Assembly: GCF_949628215.1 (NCBI RefSeq)
Contig: NC_134277.1
Span: 95,159,963 to 95,223,962, forward strand
Direction of reading: 5' to 3'
DNA length: 64,000 bases
DNA from: Phalacrocorax aristotelis
Lineage: Eukaryota; Chordata; Aves; Suliformes; Phalacrocoracidae
Every line of letters begins with the position of its first letter. Position 1 is the stretch's first letter. The notes beneath the pieces are model-generated. The model searched no databases and was not told the DNA's origin. It saw only the letters and a list, made by a program, of their open reading frames with translations. Positions 28,001 to 43,000 of this stretch are shown piece after piece. Made by a program: the position numbers and the translations under genes.

Positions 28001-31000
28001 TTTTGGGTGTTGTTTTTTTTTTGTCCTGCATTTCTGGTTATGATTTTGCTGGTTGCTTGGAGGGGCTTCTAGGGATCTAGCAGGAGAAAGAAGAGAAATG
28101 GCTAGAACATCAGCTTGCTTTTTCTCTCAGCCTTGCTGAAACAACACAAAGCAAACTTCATTCTATCTCAGTTACAAATTTTTGATGTTTCCACTTAAAA
28201 CCAGCGTAGTGTTAGACGGAAAAAAGTGATTTGCTTAAAATGTGATGCAGAACATAGTAGCACTTATGCATTTGTAGACAGGGCTGATACCTTTTTGAAA
28301 AATTGTATACAGCAGGGAAACAAGTCTACAAGTGGACAACAACCAACTGGTTGTGAGACAGCGTTTAAAGAAACTTTGCATCTAGTGCCGTTACTGTAGA
28401 TCGTGGGCAGAGCGCTCATATTGAGCTGTGTCCTCTCACATGTGCATGGGAAAGTAATTAATCAGCTTCTGTAACAGTCTGAGGCAGCAAGTGTTTTCAG
28501 AGCCTGTTAATGAAATAATAAATTACCTTTTATTAGTTGTATTTTAATATCAGCATAGGGGAAAGAAAAGTTCTTACTGGAAGAAATGTTAATGGGCACA
28601 AACTAATTAGTAAGTGTAGGTGATATCTTTATGACAAAAACCTGTTTGCATTTAAAAAATGTAGTAGGAGCAGAATGTTCTTGGTTTAGAATATGTCAAC
28701 TTTTTTTTTTAATTGAAACCCAGAGCTTGAATTCATCTTAATACTAAGCCCATCAGTTATGGGTAAAATCACTGAATATAAGAACAACATTGAAGATTTC
28801 ATAGGAATTTTGCATGACTGAGATACAATTTTATTTTTGATAATTTTATTTTTAATAATTCAATTGAAAAATCAAAATAGTTGAGTCCATTTGAATCAAA
28901 ATGAGTTCATAGTCGAGCTGCTTTAATCAGGCACCAAAACTATTTTGTTTCCCAAGTTTGAATTCATGATGGTGTTATGCAGTGGTACAACTAAATTTTG
29001 GACGTCTTTTATGGTCAGTATGCTCCTTTCAAATAGCTACTGATTATCTGAAGGACACCTTCAACTTTTCTGTTAATTATAAATTCTCCATCTGCAGTTC
29101 TTAATAAAGGTACAGAAAAGTAGACAAACATCAGCAAACAGGTGGAGTTTTAACATATGGTAGTGAAGTCTTTTTGTTTGACCAGTAGCTCTCCAGTGTG
29201 GTTTTTTTTTCTTTAAGTTATCTCTGCTGATTGCTTAAGTAGCAGATCATAAAAGTTAGTAACTTCTATATCTTTTCAGCTAAGGCTAAATGTAGAGGGC
29301 AGAAATACTTTTCAGTAGGACTCAAAGTGAAACTGAATTTTGTAGATCAAAAGCATCATACTTACACCAATGTTTAAGTAGAGTAAACCTGGGGAATTTT
29401 ACTTCAAAAAATAAAGTAAAATCCAGATGTCTTGTAAAATCTGCCACTCCTGATTCTTAAAAAGAGCTCAAAGAATAATAGGCCAATTCCTGGTGCAGTA
29501 GGCCCAGAGCCCCAGCTGAGAAAAGATGAAAATTGTTAGGGAAAGCAATGCTTCTCTTAGCTGGGCTGTTGCTGAAAAATCCAGTTCTTAAAAACTGTCT
29601 TTATCTTTCTGCTAAAGCACACGGGTGGAATACAGAGTTTTGGATACTGTTTCCTTTCAGCTAGTAGCAACTGTAGTTTAGTTAATACTCACCTGATCCT
29701 GAAAATTAATCTCCAAGAATAATGATAGCCTTTTTCCCTGGGGAAGCCAATCTGGAAGGCTTACCTCCATACTGAAACACACACACACAGTGCCTGTACT
29801 CTGAATCAAAATGCTGAGGGGGGAATGGGAGGAGACAAACTGCAGGGCTTTCACATGAGGCTACAGCTACCTGGTGTAAGTTTTTATTCTTGTGCTGATT
29901 GGAATTCAAAGCTAAGATTTATGACTATATGTTTTTTACACACATGCACACAAACTTCTTTTTCCTAGCACCTTATTTCTAAATGTGCTGTTCTAGAAGC
30001 TGGATTATTTTCTTCATACCTAGATTTCCCTGATGTAGTGGGGTACAGTACAGATGTCTGCAAATGGGGAGAACAACTTGGAAGCTATGAATTAAAACAT
30101 GGTTGAGGACAGTATGAAAACACCAGCTCATTATTGACTGTCTCTTGAAGGTATATGCATTAGTTATTCTGGGGGGTATAATGGAACAGTAAGAGGGCAA
30201 TTGGGAGAGCTATTTCAGCAACAGTGAGGAGACAATGTATTCCTCATCTGTGGTGCTTGCTGAGAATTAGTTCCTTAGTTGGGGAGAATTGGAAGTTGTT
30301 CTTTGTTACAGGAGTGCTCACAATCACCCGATAAGGATGTAAAGTCATCCTTACAGTTGCCTTAAAATACAATTCTAGACCAAAGGAATGGCCAGAGTAC
30401 ATGTACTTCAGCATTCAGGCTGAAACAGTTGCAATGTTTTCCAGTTCTGCCAAAAGGAAAAGAATACTTTGGGGTTGTTGGTAAAGTTTTTCCACTGCCA
30501 AAATCTGGAATGCTGTGGACTAAAAATGATGGAAGTAAGGAGACAGAATGCAGGGAAACAACTCAGGATGATGTATAGATCCTGTAAATGAACTCTTATG
30601 CTGTCTTGGAATTCCCTTCTACTAATAGAGTATGAAGATATATCTCTGAGATTAAAACGTGCATTAAGTTGACTTGATTAGAGAGGGCAAAACATTTTTC
30701 TAATGCTTCTCAGCTACTGCTGGCAGTGATTGGCAGAAGAGGAGAGTGTCAATTGCTGTTACAGAAGGCTTGTATGTGTTGTGCTAGGCTTGATTTCCTG
30801 GGAGACTTGATTGTTGCAGCCATGCTGCCAGTCTATCAATTCTTCTTTCATTTGGCAGGGAAACAACCTTAATAATTGAGTTCCTTAAAAGTTTGATAAA
30901 ATTAGTTTTGTGAATAAGTGGATAGAAGAGAGGCCCAAAGGAATGCTTCAGGAGCTCTTCTCCTCAGTCTGCTATCCAGTTGGCCTGTGTAGGGTGGTGT

Positions 31001-34000
31001 GGAACCAGCCATAGACCTCCGCTGCTCTTTGCTGCAACAATAGTCAGGCAACGTAGAAGACATTGGGGATATTGGAATGGGAGAGCTGGAGGGGGCACAC
31101 TGGGTGGGAGTTACTGTGGGATGAAGAATTGGGCTGAGTGGGATGGAGTTAGGACATTTAGCTGTTTCTTTACAGGAATCAGCCTCACCATTCACTGACT
31201 ATCCTTTTACCACTGCCTCATCTTGAATAAGTGGTACTATTGAGGGTGTAAAATATTTGCATGTGATAATAGGATTGAGACAGTATTTCGCTGAAAGTAT
31301 TAGTCTGACGAGCCAGTGTTTTGAGCTGCTTTCTCCAACATCACTAGCTGCTTTATTCTCTTGCCTGATTCACTATTAGATTAAATTCTTGTTTGTTTTT
31401 TTACAAAAGCACCCTTCTGTTTCATTTTCTTCATCTGTGAAATTGACCTCACAGCAGGTTCTAAATTCTCAGTGGTTGATTAAAAAACCCCTTTTGCATA
31501 GTTATCAAATAGCGTACACTGCTCCATCAAGTAAATGAAGAAAAATCTGCTGTCATAACTTTTTCAAATTGAAGAAACGCTTCAGTATTTGAAATGGGAC
31601 AGTACACATTTAAATTGGAATATTTGGAACACTTTGTTGTCTAAGTGTCAGAAAGGAATTTTAGTTACTTGTTTTTCCACACTTTCACACTACCAAATTT
31701 AAAACAAAACAAAAAAGCACCTCACTTTTTAAGCCAGTGAGAATGGTATTTTTGAGGGGCATATGCAGGAGAGGAACGTACTGTGACTTTTTAGACAGAA
31801 AATTTAGTGGACAGAAGAGACATACATTTTACATTTTTGTTAGTGGACAAAATAAGGACTCTGAGGAGCTAGGTTACTGTTAACAGCATTATCTGGCCTC
31901 AGCCTTATCTGCCTGAATCAGACTGGTTTCTCAGTCCAACAGAGATCAGTTCCCTCGCCATAGCTGGCTTGGTTTGCCATGGCACACACATCATTTGTAA
32001 GTAAGGGTGAGGGAGGAAGCTGAGAAGTAGGAAGAACGCCACATGCTTTTTAAAATAATTGTAGATGTTACAGTAGATGTGCACCAGAGGGCTGGAATAT
32101 TATCAGTATTTTGTTATTTAGCACAAGCGCTGAAGCATTTGAAGCTATTTTGCTAGTACTTAAGTGTAGGCCAGTGTTAACTAATAGGTAGAAATCACTG
32201 TAAAATTAAGCCTTTAATCTTCCTGCAAGTTAAATGTTTCCCTCTGTTTTTTTTTTCCCTCCTCCCCACACATCCAAACCAGATTCTTGTATGCTGCTCC
32301 ACCTTTGAGTTCCTGTAAACCAGATGTGGAGATTCAGTTTTGCAGTCAGCATATGCAATGGTTTTAAAGCTCTGCTGCATGCAGAGTTTGCGTGTAGGAA
32401 ATGTGTAGTGGCTGCTTTGTTGGTTAGTACATTGCAAGAGGAACAGACACAGAATTGAAAGTTGAAGATAAGCATTTGAGCTTTGAGTTCCATTATTCAA
32501 AAGATTGTTGTTAGCACATCAATGGCACATCAAAAATAGCAGTAAAACAATGTGAAGAAGGCTGGAGAAGCAAGATTTACAACTGAGTGGTCCTGGAGGT
32601 CAAGTACATCCTTCGCTCTAGTTCCTCAAACGCTATGTTCTCATTACCCCTTTCCATTCCTAATTATATTTTTCTTTTCATCCTTTGTTTCTCTTCAGTC
32701 CGTAACATTTGGATAAGGTTCATTTTACTCTGGCCCAAATACTTCATTCATCAGACAGCAAAGGAGGTAGAGGGACAATATTGCTCCAGAGTTGTGCCTG
32801 TAAACAAGTTCTTGGATTTTACATGGAGTGCTGAGCTCCTTGTAACTTCTTTAAAAACAAGCCTCAGAGTTGTCCTGATCTCAATAAGCGTGAACCCTTT
32901 GATTATGAAGATGGTAGAAGGCAGAAGACTGAGCAGAAGGTATGACTCCCCCAAGTGATAAACTTGGCAATGTTTCAAACACAGAAAGTCTTAATGTGAT
33001 TTATCTCTAGGTTGCTAGTAACTACCAGAGTAGGAGGAATGATTCTGGAAGGGCAGTAGACAGGAAATCAGTCGTTACCTGCGTCACATCCAAATTCACT
33101 ACCAGTGATCTGACCCATTGCTTTATTTCTTTTCTGCGTTATTATTTATTTTGCTGTCTCCTCCAACCGTGGTCAGTAAGAAAACACTGTGAATGTTACA
33201 TTTGTATAGATTTTCCTCTTCCTTTCTCTCCCTCCACCTCATCTTTGCTATCCTACACATCAAGACTCGACAGTGAAGCTGAAGCTGAATCTGGTGCTAC
33301 TCATTGCCTAAGAGTTCAAAGTGAAATTGGGTTAAATTCTAGGTGTATTCTAGAAACATCATAAAATCTCCCATTTTAAGTTAACTTTTCTGATGGAGAT
33401 AAGTGACATCCATCAGCCATAGTGAGCCGTGGTCAAAAGGTAGTGGCTTATTTATAAGGTCAGTATATCTGATAGATAAATTGGGTGAGCTGTGCCATCA
33501 TTGTATCAGCTTTATTCTGGAGTATTTGGCCTCTGAGACGCTGATAATCATTTGAAATTCCAGAAAAATCGGGGGCTTAGTTGAACTGATATTTAATGGG
33601 TAGCTTCCAGGCATATCTTTTCAGTCTTTCACTCATCCGTGATTCCATAATAACCGGTGTAAGTGACAGATACTGCAGTAAATCATGTTTTCCTCTTTTC
33701 CCATTGTTTGCCTTCTGCCCTAGGAAAACTCTTTTTTTTTTTTTGGTGGTAGTGGTGGTGATTTTTGTTGCTGCTGTTGTTTTTTAAACCAGTGGTACAT
33801 TAAACAACTTTTAGTTTTAAATGATTTAGATCTGAAGCTGTACCAAAGTAATTAGTATTGCATACACTGACTTCAGCAGAACAATTTAGCATGCTATCTT
33901 GAAAGCCAGGCATTTCTTGTGCTTGCTGTCACAGGTCATCTACTTAATTGAGTGCCATTTCCAGTAAGGAAACCCATCCTTTGGCATAGGATGATATTTG

Positions 34001-37000
34001 ATGCAACCACTGTCGAGACAATTAAATTCTGTCTATGTGTAATGGTATGACTCTCTTGGCTATAACACAGTTACTGTGCTTAGCTATGGCATTATCTGAA
34101 GATGTAGGAGTGGAAAGTTCCTATTTGTAATATTCTTATCTGTGGAAGAAATCGGGTGTTGTTGCTCAGCATTATTATCTCAAAGCCTTTTTATCCTAAG
34201 TCTGAAAGATCGTGGAATAGAGCACAGTGATACAGGTACAAACCCAAAGCAGAAAGTACAGTCACTACGTGCTGGTTTGGTTCTGGGGAACCTGCGTGAA
34301 CGTTTTCAGACAACACGTTCCTCTCAAGAACTAATAATTCCTGATTTTCTGGCTTTCTTCTTGTGTAATAGGGCTGTCTTAGAACACAGACAGCAGGAAG
34401 AAATTTAACATGACTAGGCTGTCCTCCAGGAAGTAATCTTTAAACCATGACTTCTTTGGTTTCCTGGCTAGCTTCTCACCTGTAATTTATATGGATTGTC
34501 AATGCATCGTCTTGCTGCAGTGCCTGTAGGTGAAAGTCATCTTAATGCCATTGAAAATGTAATGGGCTGTTTCTTCTGCACCCCTTTTGTACCCATCTTC
34601 TCAGTATTTCTAGAAAGAAGCACCTTGAAAATTCATTTTTTAACTCCTGGCTGATTAGTGTCTTCTGCCTTATGTGGAGAGAATCCAGGCCAGTTTTGTG
34701 GAACACCGAGCTCTTCCTTTATTCTCAACCCACACTGCAGTAGAGCCGTTACACTTTTAGTGCTAATCCTTGAGTCCTACTGGGGTGCTGCTTTATTAGC
34801 AGGCCAGTCAGTGTTACTAAGATTGGACTCCAAAGGATCGTGCAAGTGCTTTCAAACCAGGTAGTTGAATATTGTTGTTTTGATGTATATGCAAAACATA
34901 AAATGATGATTAGCATAATTTTTTTCAAATCTTAGAGTTCAAGATAAGAGAAGCATCCTGTCGCTGTACTGAGTAGGAGCATCTCATTCCATTTGTGGCC
35001 TCTGTGCTCTATGTATGCATGCACAACTTGGCAAATATCCTAGCCCCAAATCCTTGAAGCCATGCTGGATAACAGCCGCTGTAGTCAGTGGAAAGTTAAT
35101 GTTCTTTTCATGCAACATGATTAGAAAAATTGTACACAATAGCAGCTGTAGGTTTTAACTTTATGCTTTTGTTAAAACAGGAAGCAGGAATTCTTAGGCT
35201 TTTGAAGGCAATTTTGTATGTGGCGTGTAGAATAATCTTCATCACTTGAACTTCGGTTTTGGAGTTACCTATAAGTATTCATTGTCTTCCAGTGCTTGAA
35301 TAGCTAACATCCAGTTAGGTAATAACTAAAAGAGCAGGAGAGGTTACAGAAGCTACTCTTGAAAACACCAAAAGTAATGAAGACCTAGATGTATAATCTA
35401 GGCTTTAGTCAGTGTGAGTTATGAAATGCTGAGCACAGACTTCAGATTTGCATCTTTCAATGTAATTGATAAAGGCTTAGCATTTAAATATGTATTTTTT
35501 AATTTAAGAAATTGTAATTTTGTTATGTGATTTAAGATTTAGAACAAATTTTCTGCATGTGAGCCAGTGCCCAATTTTCAGTAGGAGAAAGTTGCAGGAA
35601 AATATTGGATTTCATTAGAGCTCCAATAAAAACAAAACCATTAGTGAACAACATGACTGCACAAACTGTTGTGAGGGACAGCAGGCAGGCTGTCCGTGCT
35701 GCAGTGGGAAGGAGGAATCCTGAACAATTCTGACAACTCTGCGAGGTCCAAACTTAAATTAAAATGGTTCTGCACAGCCCGCAAAATGATTGATGGCAGA
35801 AAAGCTTTCTTTTATGCTGCTGCATACATGCTTAATTGTTGCCCGCTTTTTCATGGCACATATGTGCTTAACATTACTTTTTCTTCAAGTATCTGAGTAC
35901 CCAGCATGCTTTTATGCTACATCACAAAGCTTTTGCCATGTCGCACAATAAACTTTCTCCTCCAAAGTTCAGTTGATCTGGAAATGTGACAAAATACGCC
36001 CTACAGTTGCAGATTTCAACCTACATATGAATGATTATGGGGAGGGTTTTTTTGCTGCTTTTACTTGGCCCCATTGTCTTGACTCTTCTTGGTAACGTAG
36101 CTGCAAACAAGTCACTTTCCCTGAACAGTGGCAAAAGCATGGTTCTGTAGGTTGTTCTTTTTAGCTGTGAAAGGGGGGACAGATGTGCCCTCTCAGCAGG
36201 GGCACCTCTTGCTATGTTGTTGCAATATCAAGGACAAGCTAGAGCTGGCTGGCGGTCACTGAGGGATTCATTTTGGGGTGCTAAGCCCCTTCAGCTTGGA
36301 GTGCCTGGCTAGCTTGTTATTTTTTCACTTGCAGGTGTGTTTTCAGAGTGCTTGTAGAGAAATTACCTTTTGCTTTACAAGGTGAGCGCTTTAAAAAAAA
36401 AATATTGAATGCACGGTGACTTTTATGGTCATTCTTTAAGAAAGTATCTTAAGTTTGGGTGCAAGTCTTTAGATTTTATTATAAGTCATTGTTAAATCAT
36501 AGTTACCATAAATGTACCTTGGATTTAATGCTGTTCATTATCATGTTTCCCCTCCTGCTTGGGGGAGACGTTACCCTTTTGCATGACGGTTGGACTGCAG
36601 AGTGAAAGCAAAGTGGCGTATCCAGGCCTAATACTCGAGCCCTCTATCTCATAGCAAGCTGGAAACATATACACAGAGGGCATTTATGTTGTTTTTCATA
36701 AACGCTCTACAGCTCTTGACTGAACTTCAGCTGCAGGTTCAGACCTGCTGGTTTTGTTTCCCTTGATGGAAGTCCCAGTTGTCAGGTGCTAGGTGTAGTT
36801 CAGTTTTATTTTTTCTTTCAAACTTCGTGTTTATGAGAGATCTGGAAACATGAGCTTATGGACAGACCAGTCCTAAGAGCTTACTGAACAAGTAGGGAAG
36901 AGATGGACAAGTATTTTAAAAGTTCTTAAATTGCCCTACAAGCCATGTGTATTCAATCTGTATTCAATTCAATTTGCCACAATGATAAGCCCTTTTCTGC

Positions 37001-40000
37001 AGCAAGAGTACGGTCTCCATTGCTACTTCAGGTCTTGTTTTCCCAGGAAATTTGGAGCAGCTCACCAGCAAAATAAGACAGATGTAATTATTTTGCATTT
37101 TGGACATCAAATCTGATAAAGCCGCATACTTCCCTGCTTTCCTGAGGTATTGTAGGGAAAAACAGCATTTTAAAAGATTTTAGGTTCTTATTTTAGCCTG
37201 TACAAATGGAAGTAGAGCATAAGTTTTTCTCTGGAACCTTTGATACAAATCTAAAACGGTATCAAGTTTGTGAGAGTGAATTTTCTATGAATAAGAGGGC
37301 AGTTTGGAGTGTCTGTCATATAAAAAAAACCAGGGTAACGTACCTGGTGAACATATACCTAAGTACTTGCATACTGACATGCAAGAAGCACATGGCAAAA
37401 CAGGGAATTTAAGTGATTTACTACTTTGTATAATTCAATTTTTTTCCAACACTGTGGAAATCCAAATAACTAGTTTAGGTAATACAGTAAAAGAACTGAT
37501 GAAGAAGAGTAACTGTGTTTAGATGTTTTATTACTGCTTACTCAATAGTCAGAAATTTCAGTCATTAGATTCTTTATCAGGAATAGCTGAAATGCTGTAC
37601 TTCACAAACAATTCTTCCCTGTGTTCCCCTCCATTCCAAAATTACACATTTATTAAAAATTGGGTGAAAATTGAAAGAACAAACGAATTTTGTACATTAT
37701 TTGCAGTTTTCCTCTGTAACGTGTCTACTGAATTACTTGTGATTTCATTTGTAAATATCATAGTAATAAATTACTTTAACAACATTTAACTTACTATGTT
37801 CTCCTGATGATCCGATCTTCCAAGGTCACTTCATTCACAGCTAGATAGAATTACAGACCTACAAAACAGAAACCCCACAGGTACTCTTAGAGCTTCTATA
37901 TAAACCAGGATAATAATTTTAAAGACCTTTTTAATGAAATGCAGGTGGCTTGAATGGATGAAAGATGCTTTAAAAATCTAAGACATTTTAGATAGAAATG
38001 ATTGCTAACCTCTGATACATATTTTCTTTTATCAGTAGATCACAGAAGGATGTGCATTAGTGGGGTTATTGCAAGCTGTAGGCTTTTGGGAGGAAAGTGG
38101 TTCATAATGGGAAAGAGAACTTCAGGAAAAACACTGTAAATGTCTTTTCTTGTTTGATTTAATGTTGTTTACTTGTTCTGTGTTCTGTTTTCTCTCTAGA
38201 CTTTTTCTTCTCTGGTTGCTCATAATTTTTGCCCTGACAACCTCTTTTTATACCCTTTTTATTATAAAATAAAACTAGCTATTTGATCAATTTAGAATTG
38301 GGTAAGTAATGTAAAAAATGGGTGGGGGTGCCAAATTTGCTGCCTGAAATTTGTTGTTTGATAAGAGACTTCTACATTGTGAATTTTTCTTGTAATTCCT
38401 CTGTGCTATCTATTGGTATCGCTTCCCTTATGCAAAACTTTCTCATCGTAATATTTTAATACTAAAGCTTGAGGGTAAGCGCTGTTTTTTAAATGACAGA
38501 ACTTGTATCTATGTGTATAGCTAGGAAATTAAGATTCTGCTCCTTTCTTGTTGGCTGTAAAAAGGGTGCGGTTTGCTTGCTTCGTGCATGGTGGAGTTTT
38601 CATTTGAGATATTCCCACAGGACATATGAAGGGCAGTTTCAAGAATAAGTCAGAATATCTGCTGCTGCTGTGTAGTTCTCCCTTTCCAGCTTTACCTTTC
38701 TCACGCTCCCGTCCCCATCACTGAACACTGCATTTGAAATATCTGTTTCACACTCATAAAGGAGAGAGAAACAAAATTACCATGCAGCATATCAACAGTT
38801 TGTCTTACACAGATAATTATTCTCATTAGTCATGTAAACTATAGTTTCAATTCTCAAGTGGCGTTGAGCACTTCCAACTACCGTTAAAGCAAATCAGGCT
38901 TGCAAATGTTTATCTCTGAGCTGTAACTAAATCCTCTTTAGAATCCATGTCTCTAAACTGGATGTTTCAACCTGCTTAATGAAATTGTGAGAATTAGTTG
39001 ACAATTGTAATATGAAACTCTATAGCTGATAAAATTTATTAGAGTGTACACACATTGGATGACTCCCCTGGCATTTCTTGGCTTTTTTTTTTGACAACCA
39101 GTCTCTAAAAAATCTCTTTAAGAAATAGCCACGTGCTCTTCAGGTAAGACTGTTCTGGAATTGTAAGGTAGTTGTCCTTCACAGCTGTTTCCTCAGGCTG
39201 GATAGGAGTAATTTATGAACTGGGAAAATAAAAGACAGAAATAATTTAAAAAGCAATAGTTGGAAGAGCTTATTCAAAATATCCAAGACCAGCTTTGCAT
39301 AGATAGGCCTGCACTGGTAGATTACTTACATGAACAAGGTCAACAGCCTGGGCTCACCTGTAGCAGAAAGTTGAGGTCCTTTATCTGTATCACTTCTATT
39401 TCTTTCACTTGAAATATAGTTAATACCCAATCTCAGGTTAATAAAGCGCTTTTGATTCAAACACTTCTCATTCATTTTTTCTTGCTCACAAGTTAACACT
39501 GAGTGGCTTTACACTGTAGTTGTAAAAGTTATATACATTAGCTTGCTTTAAGCTCTCTGCTGCTTGTATTAGACTGCTACTAGTACTTAACCTCTTTACA
39601 TTAAAACTAGGTCTCATGCTTCTACTTTATGTAGATCTGTCTTTGACAAAAGAAGATGATCTGAAACAGTTTTCTCTTGGCTAGCTACAGATAAATCCCC
39701 TACCTAGTGACCTACAGTGTTACTTCCATTCTCCGATACACTTTTCATCTTCAAAATAGTTACATGCAGTCTGGGTTTTACAGACTCTTCATACTTTCAG
39801 ATGCCCATTTGTCTCTGTTCAATAATGAACATCAAAGTCTACATTTTTGTGGTTTGACACCCACAGCATTAGCTTTAGAAAGATGAGTTGCACATGTGGG
39901 TTCTGAAGTTGGAACTGAGACTGTTGTAATGATCTGCAGGCAAGGGTTGCATGAAATGAGAAATGTGCATCTGATGTACACAATTTTTACAGTTCAGCTG

Positions 40001-43000
40001 TTAGGGTCAGTAAATATTTCAGCCTACAGCCTTTACACAACTGTTCTTCAATGCATTGCTAAAGATGTGTTTTTTCTAATAGACCATCACATTTTTTCAT
40101 TCGTAGATTCCTTCAAAATTGAACCCTGATATCCTTTAATTTGGATTTCCTCCAGATAGTTTGTGAATAGGTAAATTTTCAAGAAGCTATTTCTAAGCTG
40201 CTGCTTATGTCTGTCATCCTGAAATGCTTTAAATGAAATCATTGTCCCATAGACACTCTCTAATTAAATCAATGTCTTTAAATAGAAACTTATATTATAA
40301 ATTAATATTCATCACTGTGGACCTTTTGTGATTCAATGGAGGTAAATATAAACTAAGTGAGCCTGGTAATTAAGCTTGTAAGTCCCTGTTTGCTTTAAGT
40401 TTCCCAAACATTGACCAACTTTTTGCTAACACAATCTTCAAGAATAAAGCTAAGGACAAATTTGTAATAAAACAATTTTACAAAGTGACCTTTTCCGTAG
40501 GATGACATAATTTATGCTCTTTCTCAAAATATTATGGCATGAGGAAATCTTTCTGTCAGGGGCATGCATTTTGATTTACTAATGAAAATCAACCTGAATT
40601 TAATGGAAGTAAATTGGAGAATACTTTTAATATGCTCATCAGAGATGTCTTAAAACTTTAATAACTTCCATGAAGAGCTTTTCTGCCAGAGAGTTTTCCA
40701 GCTTGGGCTGAAGAAGGCTTCTCCCGCAGTTCTAACTGTATACCGTTCGCTAGGCTGGCCATGGGCCAAGCACTTCTTGCATGAGTGGGCTGTCCATGGC
40801 TCCCATGAGTCTTCGTAATGGGGAGGTGGAAGCCGATGGGTTTGAATGTGAAACTTGGACAAGTTCCCATGGAACTTGGCACCAGAGGCTGCAGAGATTA
40901 CAAAGGAATCCAGATCTAGACATTACAGTAGAGACTGGAATAGGAGATCAGCTGTCTGAGAAGAAAGGCAGTGACCAGCCAGAGAGGCATGTCATGCAGG
41001 ACTGAAATGGGAGGAACTGGAATTCCTTTGGACTAAGAGAATAGAAGCAAAAACTGGTATGAGGTGATAGATCTGATGGAGATATGTAAGCAGAGAGCAG
41101 GGACAGGCTGAGTATAGGACTGGGGAGAAATAGGTGCAACTGGAACCAGATGCAGCCAAAACTGTAGACAAAGAGATAAGTGCAGCCCAGGACTGGAGAG
41201 GAAGGCATTCAGATATGGAGCCAGAAAGAAAGGAAATGGGAACAGTTAGGCAAAAACCAGGTGTAAGTGTTTTTATTGCATGTGAATGCAGGCATGACAG
41301 GAGTCTGAGAGGCGTTGAACAGCCTTGCTGGACAAAGAGGCAGGTTCTAGGAGCTGTGTTCAAGGAATGGAGATGGAAACCAGGAGTCAAGACTGGGGTG
41401 AATGAGATATGAGACCCAGGTCTAGGCTGGAAGGAGCTGGACAAGGGAACCGCATTTTCAAGCAATGGGAGAATAGTTTGTGACCACTGTGAAGGTCTTC
41501 ACATTTCTGATAATCACCCTTCAGATGGGAAATGTCCTGGTAAAATGCTTTGTTCCTGCTTACTACTGCTGCACTCAGGAATTTATGATTTGAAGATCTG
41601 CAGTGTATTCCTGTCTGTACCACAGTGTAACAGGTGGTGGTAGACAGAGTGACGTAATCAAGCTTTCCCCAGATGGTCACTAGTTTAGTCTGTGGGTTTC
41701 AAACTTCTGAGTTCATTGCTTTCTGTTGCTGCATTTGCAGACAAGCTGAGTCGTCCCTAATATTTTAACTTAATTTAGAATATTTGCTTTGAAGGATTAA
41801 GTTCATGGTAGTTTTAAGTACTAAGAAAAATGGGATACTCAAAATTAGATGATGCATTTCATTTTGATCTGTTAGCTCAAAGAATTTTTCTGAAGAATAA
41901 ATTGTGCTTTGTAATGGTGAAGTATGCCATTAGAAAACCTATGAAAATATTAGTAAATCTGCATAGAGTAATGTGTACAGTAAGTAATGTGTGGGGCAAC
42001 GCATAGAACAATAGAAAATAAAGCAGTCACTAGGTAGGTGCTCATTGCTTCAGTGCATTTATTTTTCTCTAAATGTGGTAAGACATAATGGAAAAGTGAT
42101 AGATGCTAACATACTGGGAAGCTGAAGCTTTCTTCCAAAAATCTATTTTCTAGTAAACAGGCAAAATGTCTATTGGAAGGTTATCCAAGTCAGTCCGTTC
42201 CTAAGCTTGTCATAGCTGTCCTTGATTTTTCAACCTTGGGGGTGTGTGTGAAGCATATAGATGTGTTCAGACTCTGTTCAGTGTCTTAAATGAAAGTTAT
42301 TTCAGGGTTTTGTTCATCCTTAACACTGGTAAATAGGTTGAGCCTTCAATCATACTGGTGCGGAACGTGACCCATGGCAAATTTTTAAAGGCAGCACAAA
42401 ATTTAACCCTGCTCATCTGTTTTCCAGGGTGATAGTGAGGCTTACCTGACTCCTTCAAGTCTAGTTGTCAGTCATCTTTGCAGAAAAATACCCAGACTGG
42501 GTGAGGCATTAGATATTAACAAGGTGGAGTCTATAAACACCGCATTTCTAAACTTCAAAATCTAGTTATCAGGGTATCACATGCCATTTGCCTTCGGCTG
42601 AGCCTTTGAAGATTTCTAGTGGTTTCTGTGCTGTTGGACACAGTGCATGAGAAGCCTTTGCTCTGTGACACAGCTCCGATGTCTGCACCTGAAACTGGAA
42701 GGTTGTCAGTTTTACATACAGTGTACATACAGACCGTGGATGCTGATGTCCACACATGCCCTCAACACCTTGAAAGCCTTTTAAACATTTTGGGGTTTGT
42801 TTTTCTATGTTGAGAGTATTGATTTCCACCTTACCTTTCTTTTTGTAGCTAACAAGGGTGCAGATTAAATATTTGTGTTTTCTGCAAACCTTTTTTTCTT
42901 GCTTTGGAATCAGACTTTGTTTCTTTCGCTTTGCTATGCATTTTCTGCCACACAGTATTTTGATACATGCCATGGCCTTAGTGATCAGAAGAGGGTTCAA

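Noticed and set aside
40992-41465. 157-codon minus-strand frame in intron 6
   Set aside because: It coincides with a pyrimidine-rich strand that rarely makes stops. No domain or splice context was seen.
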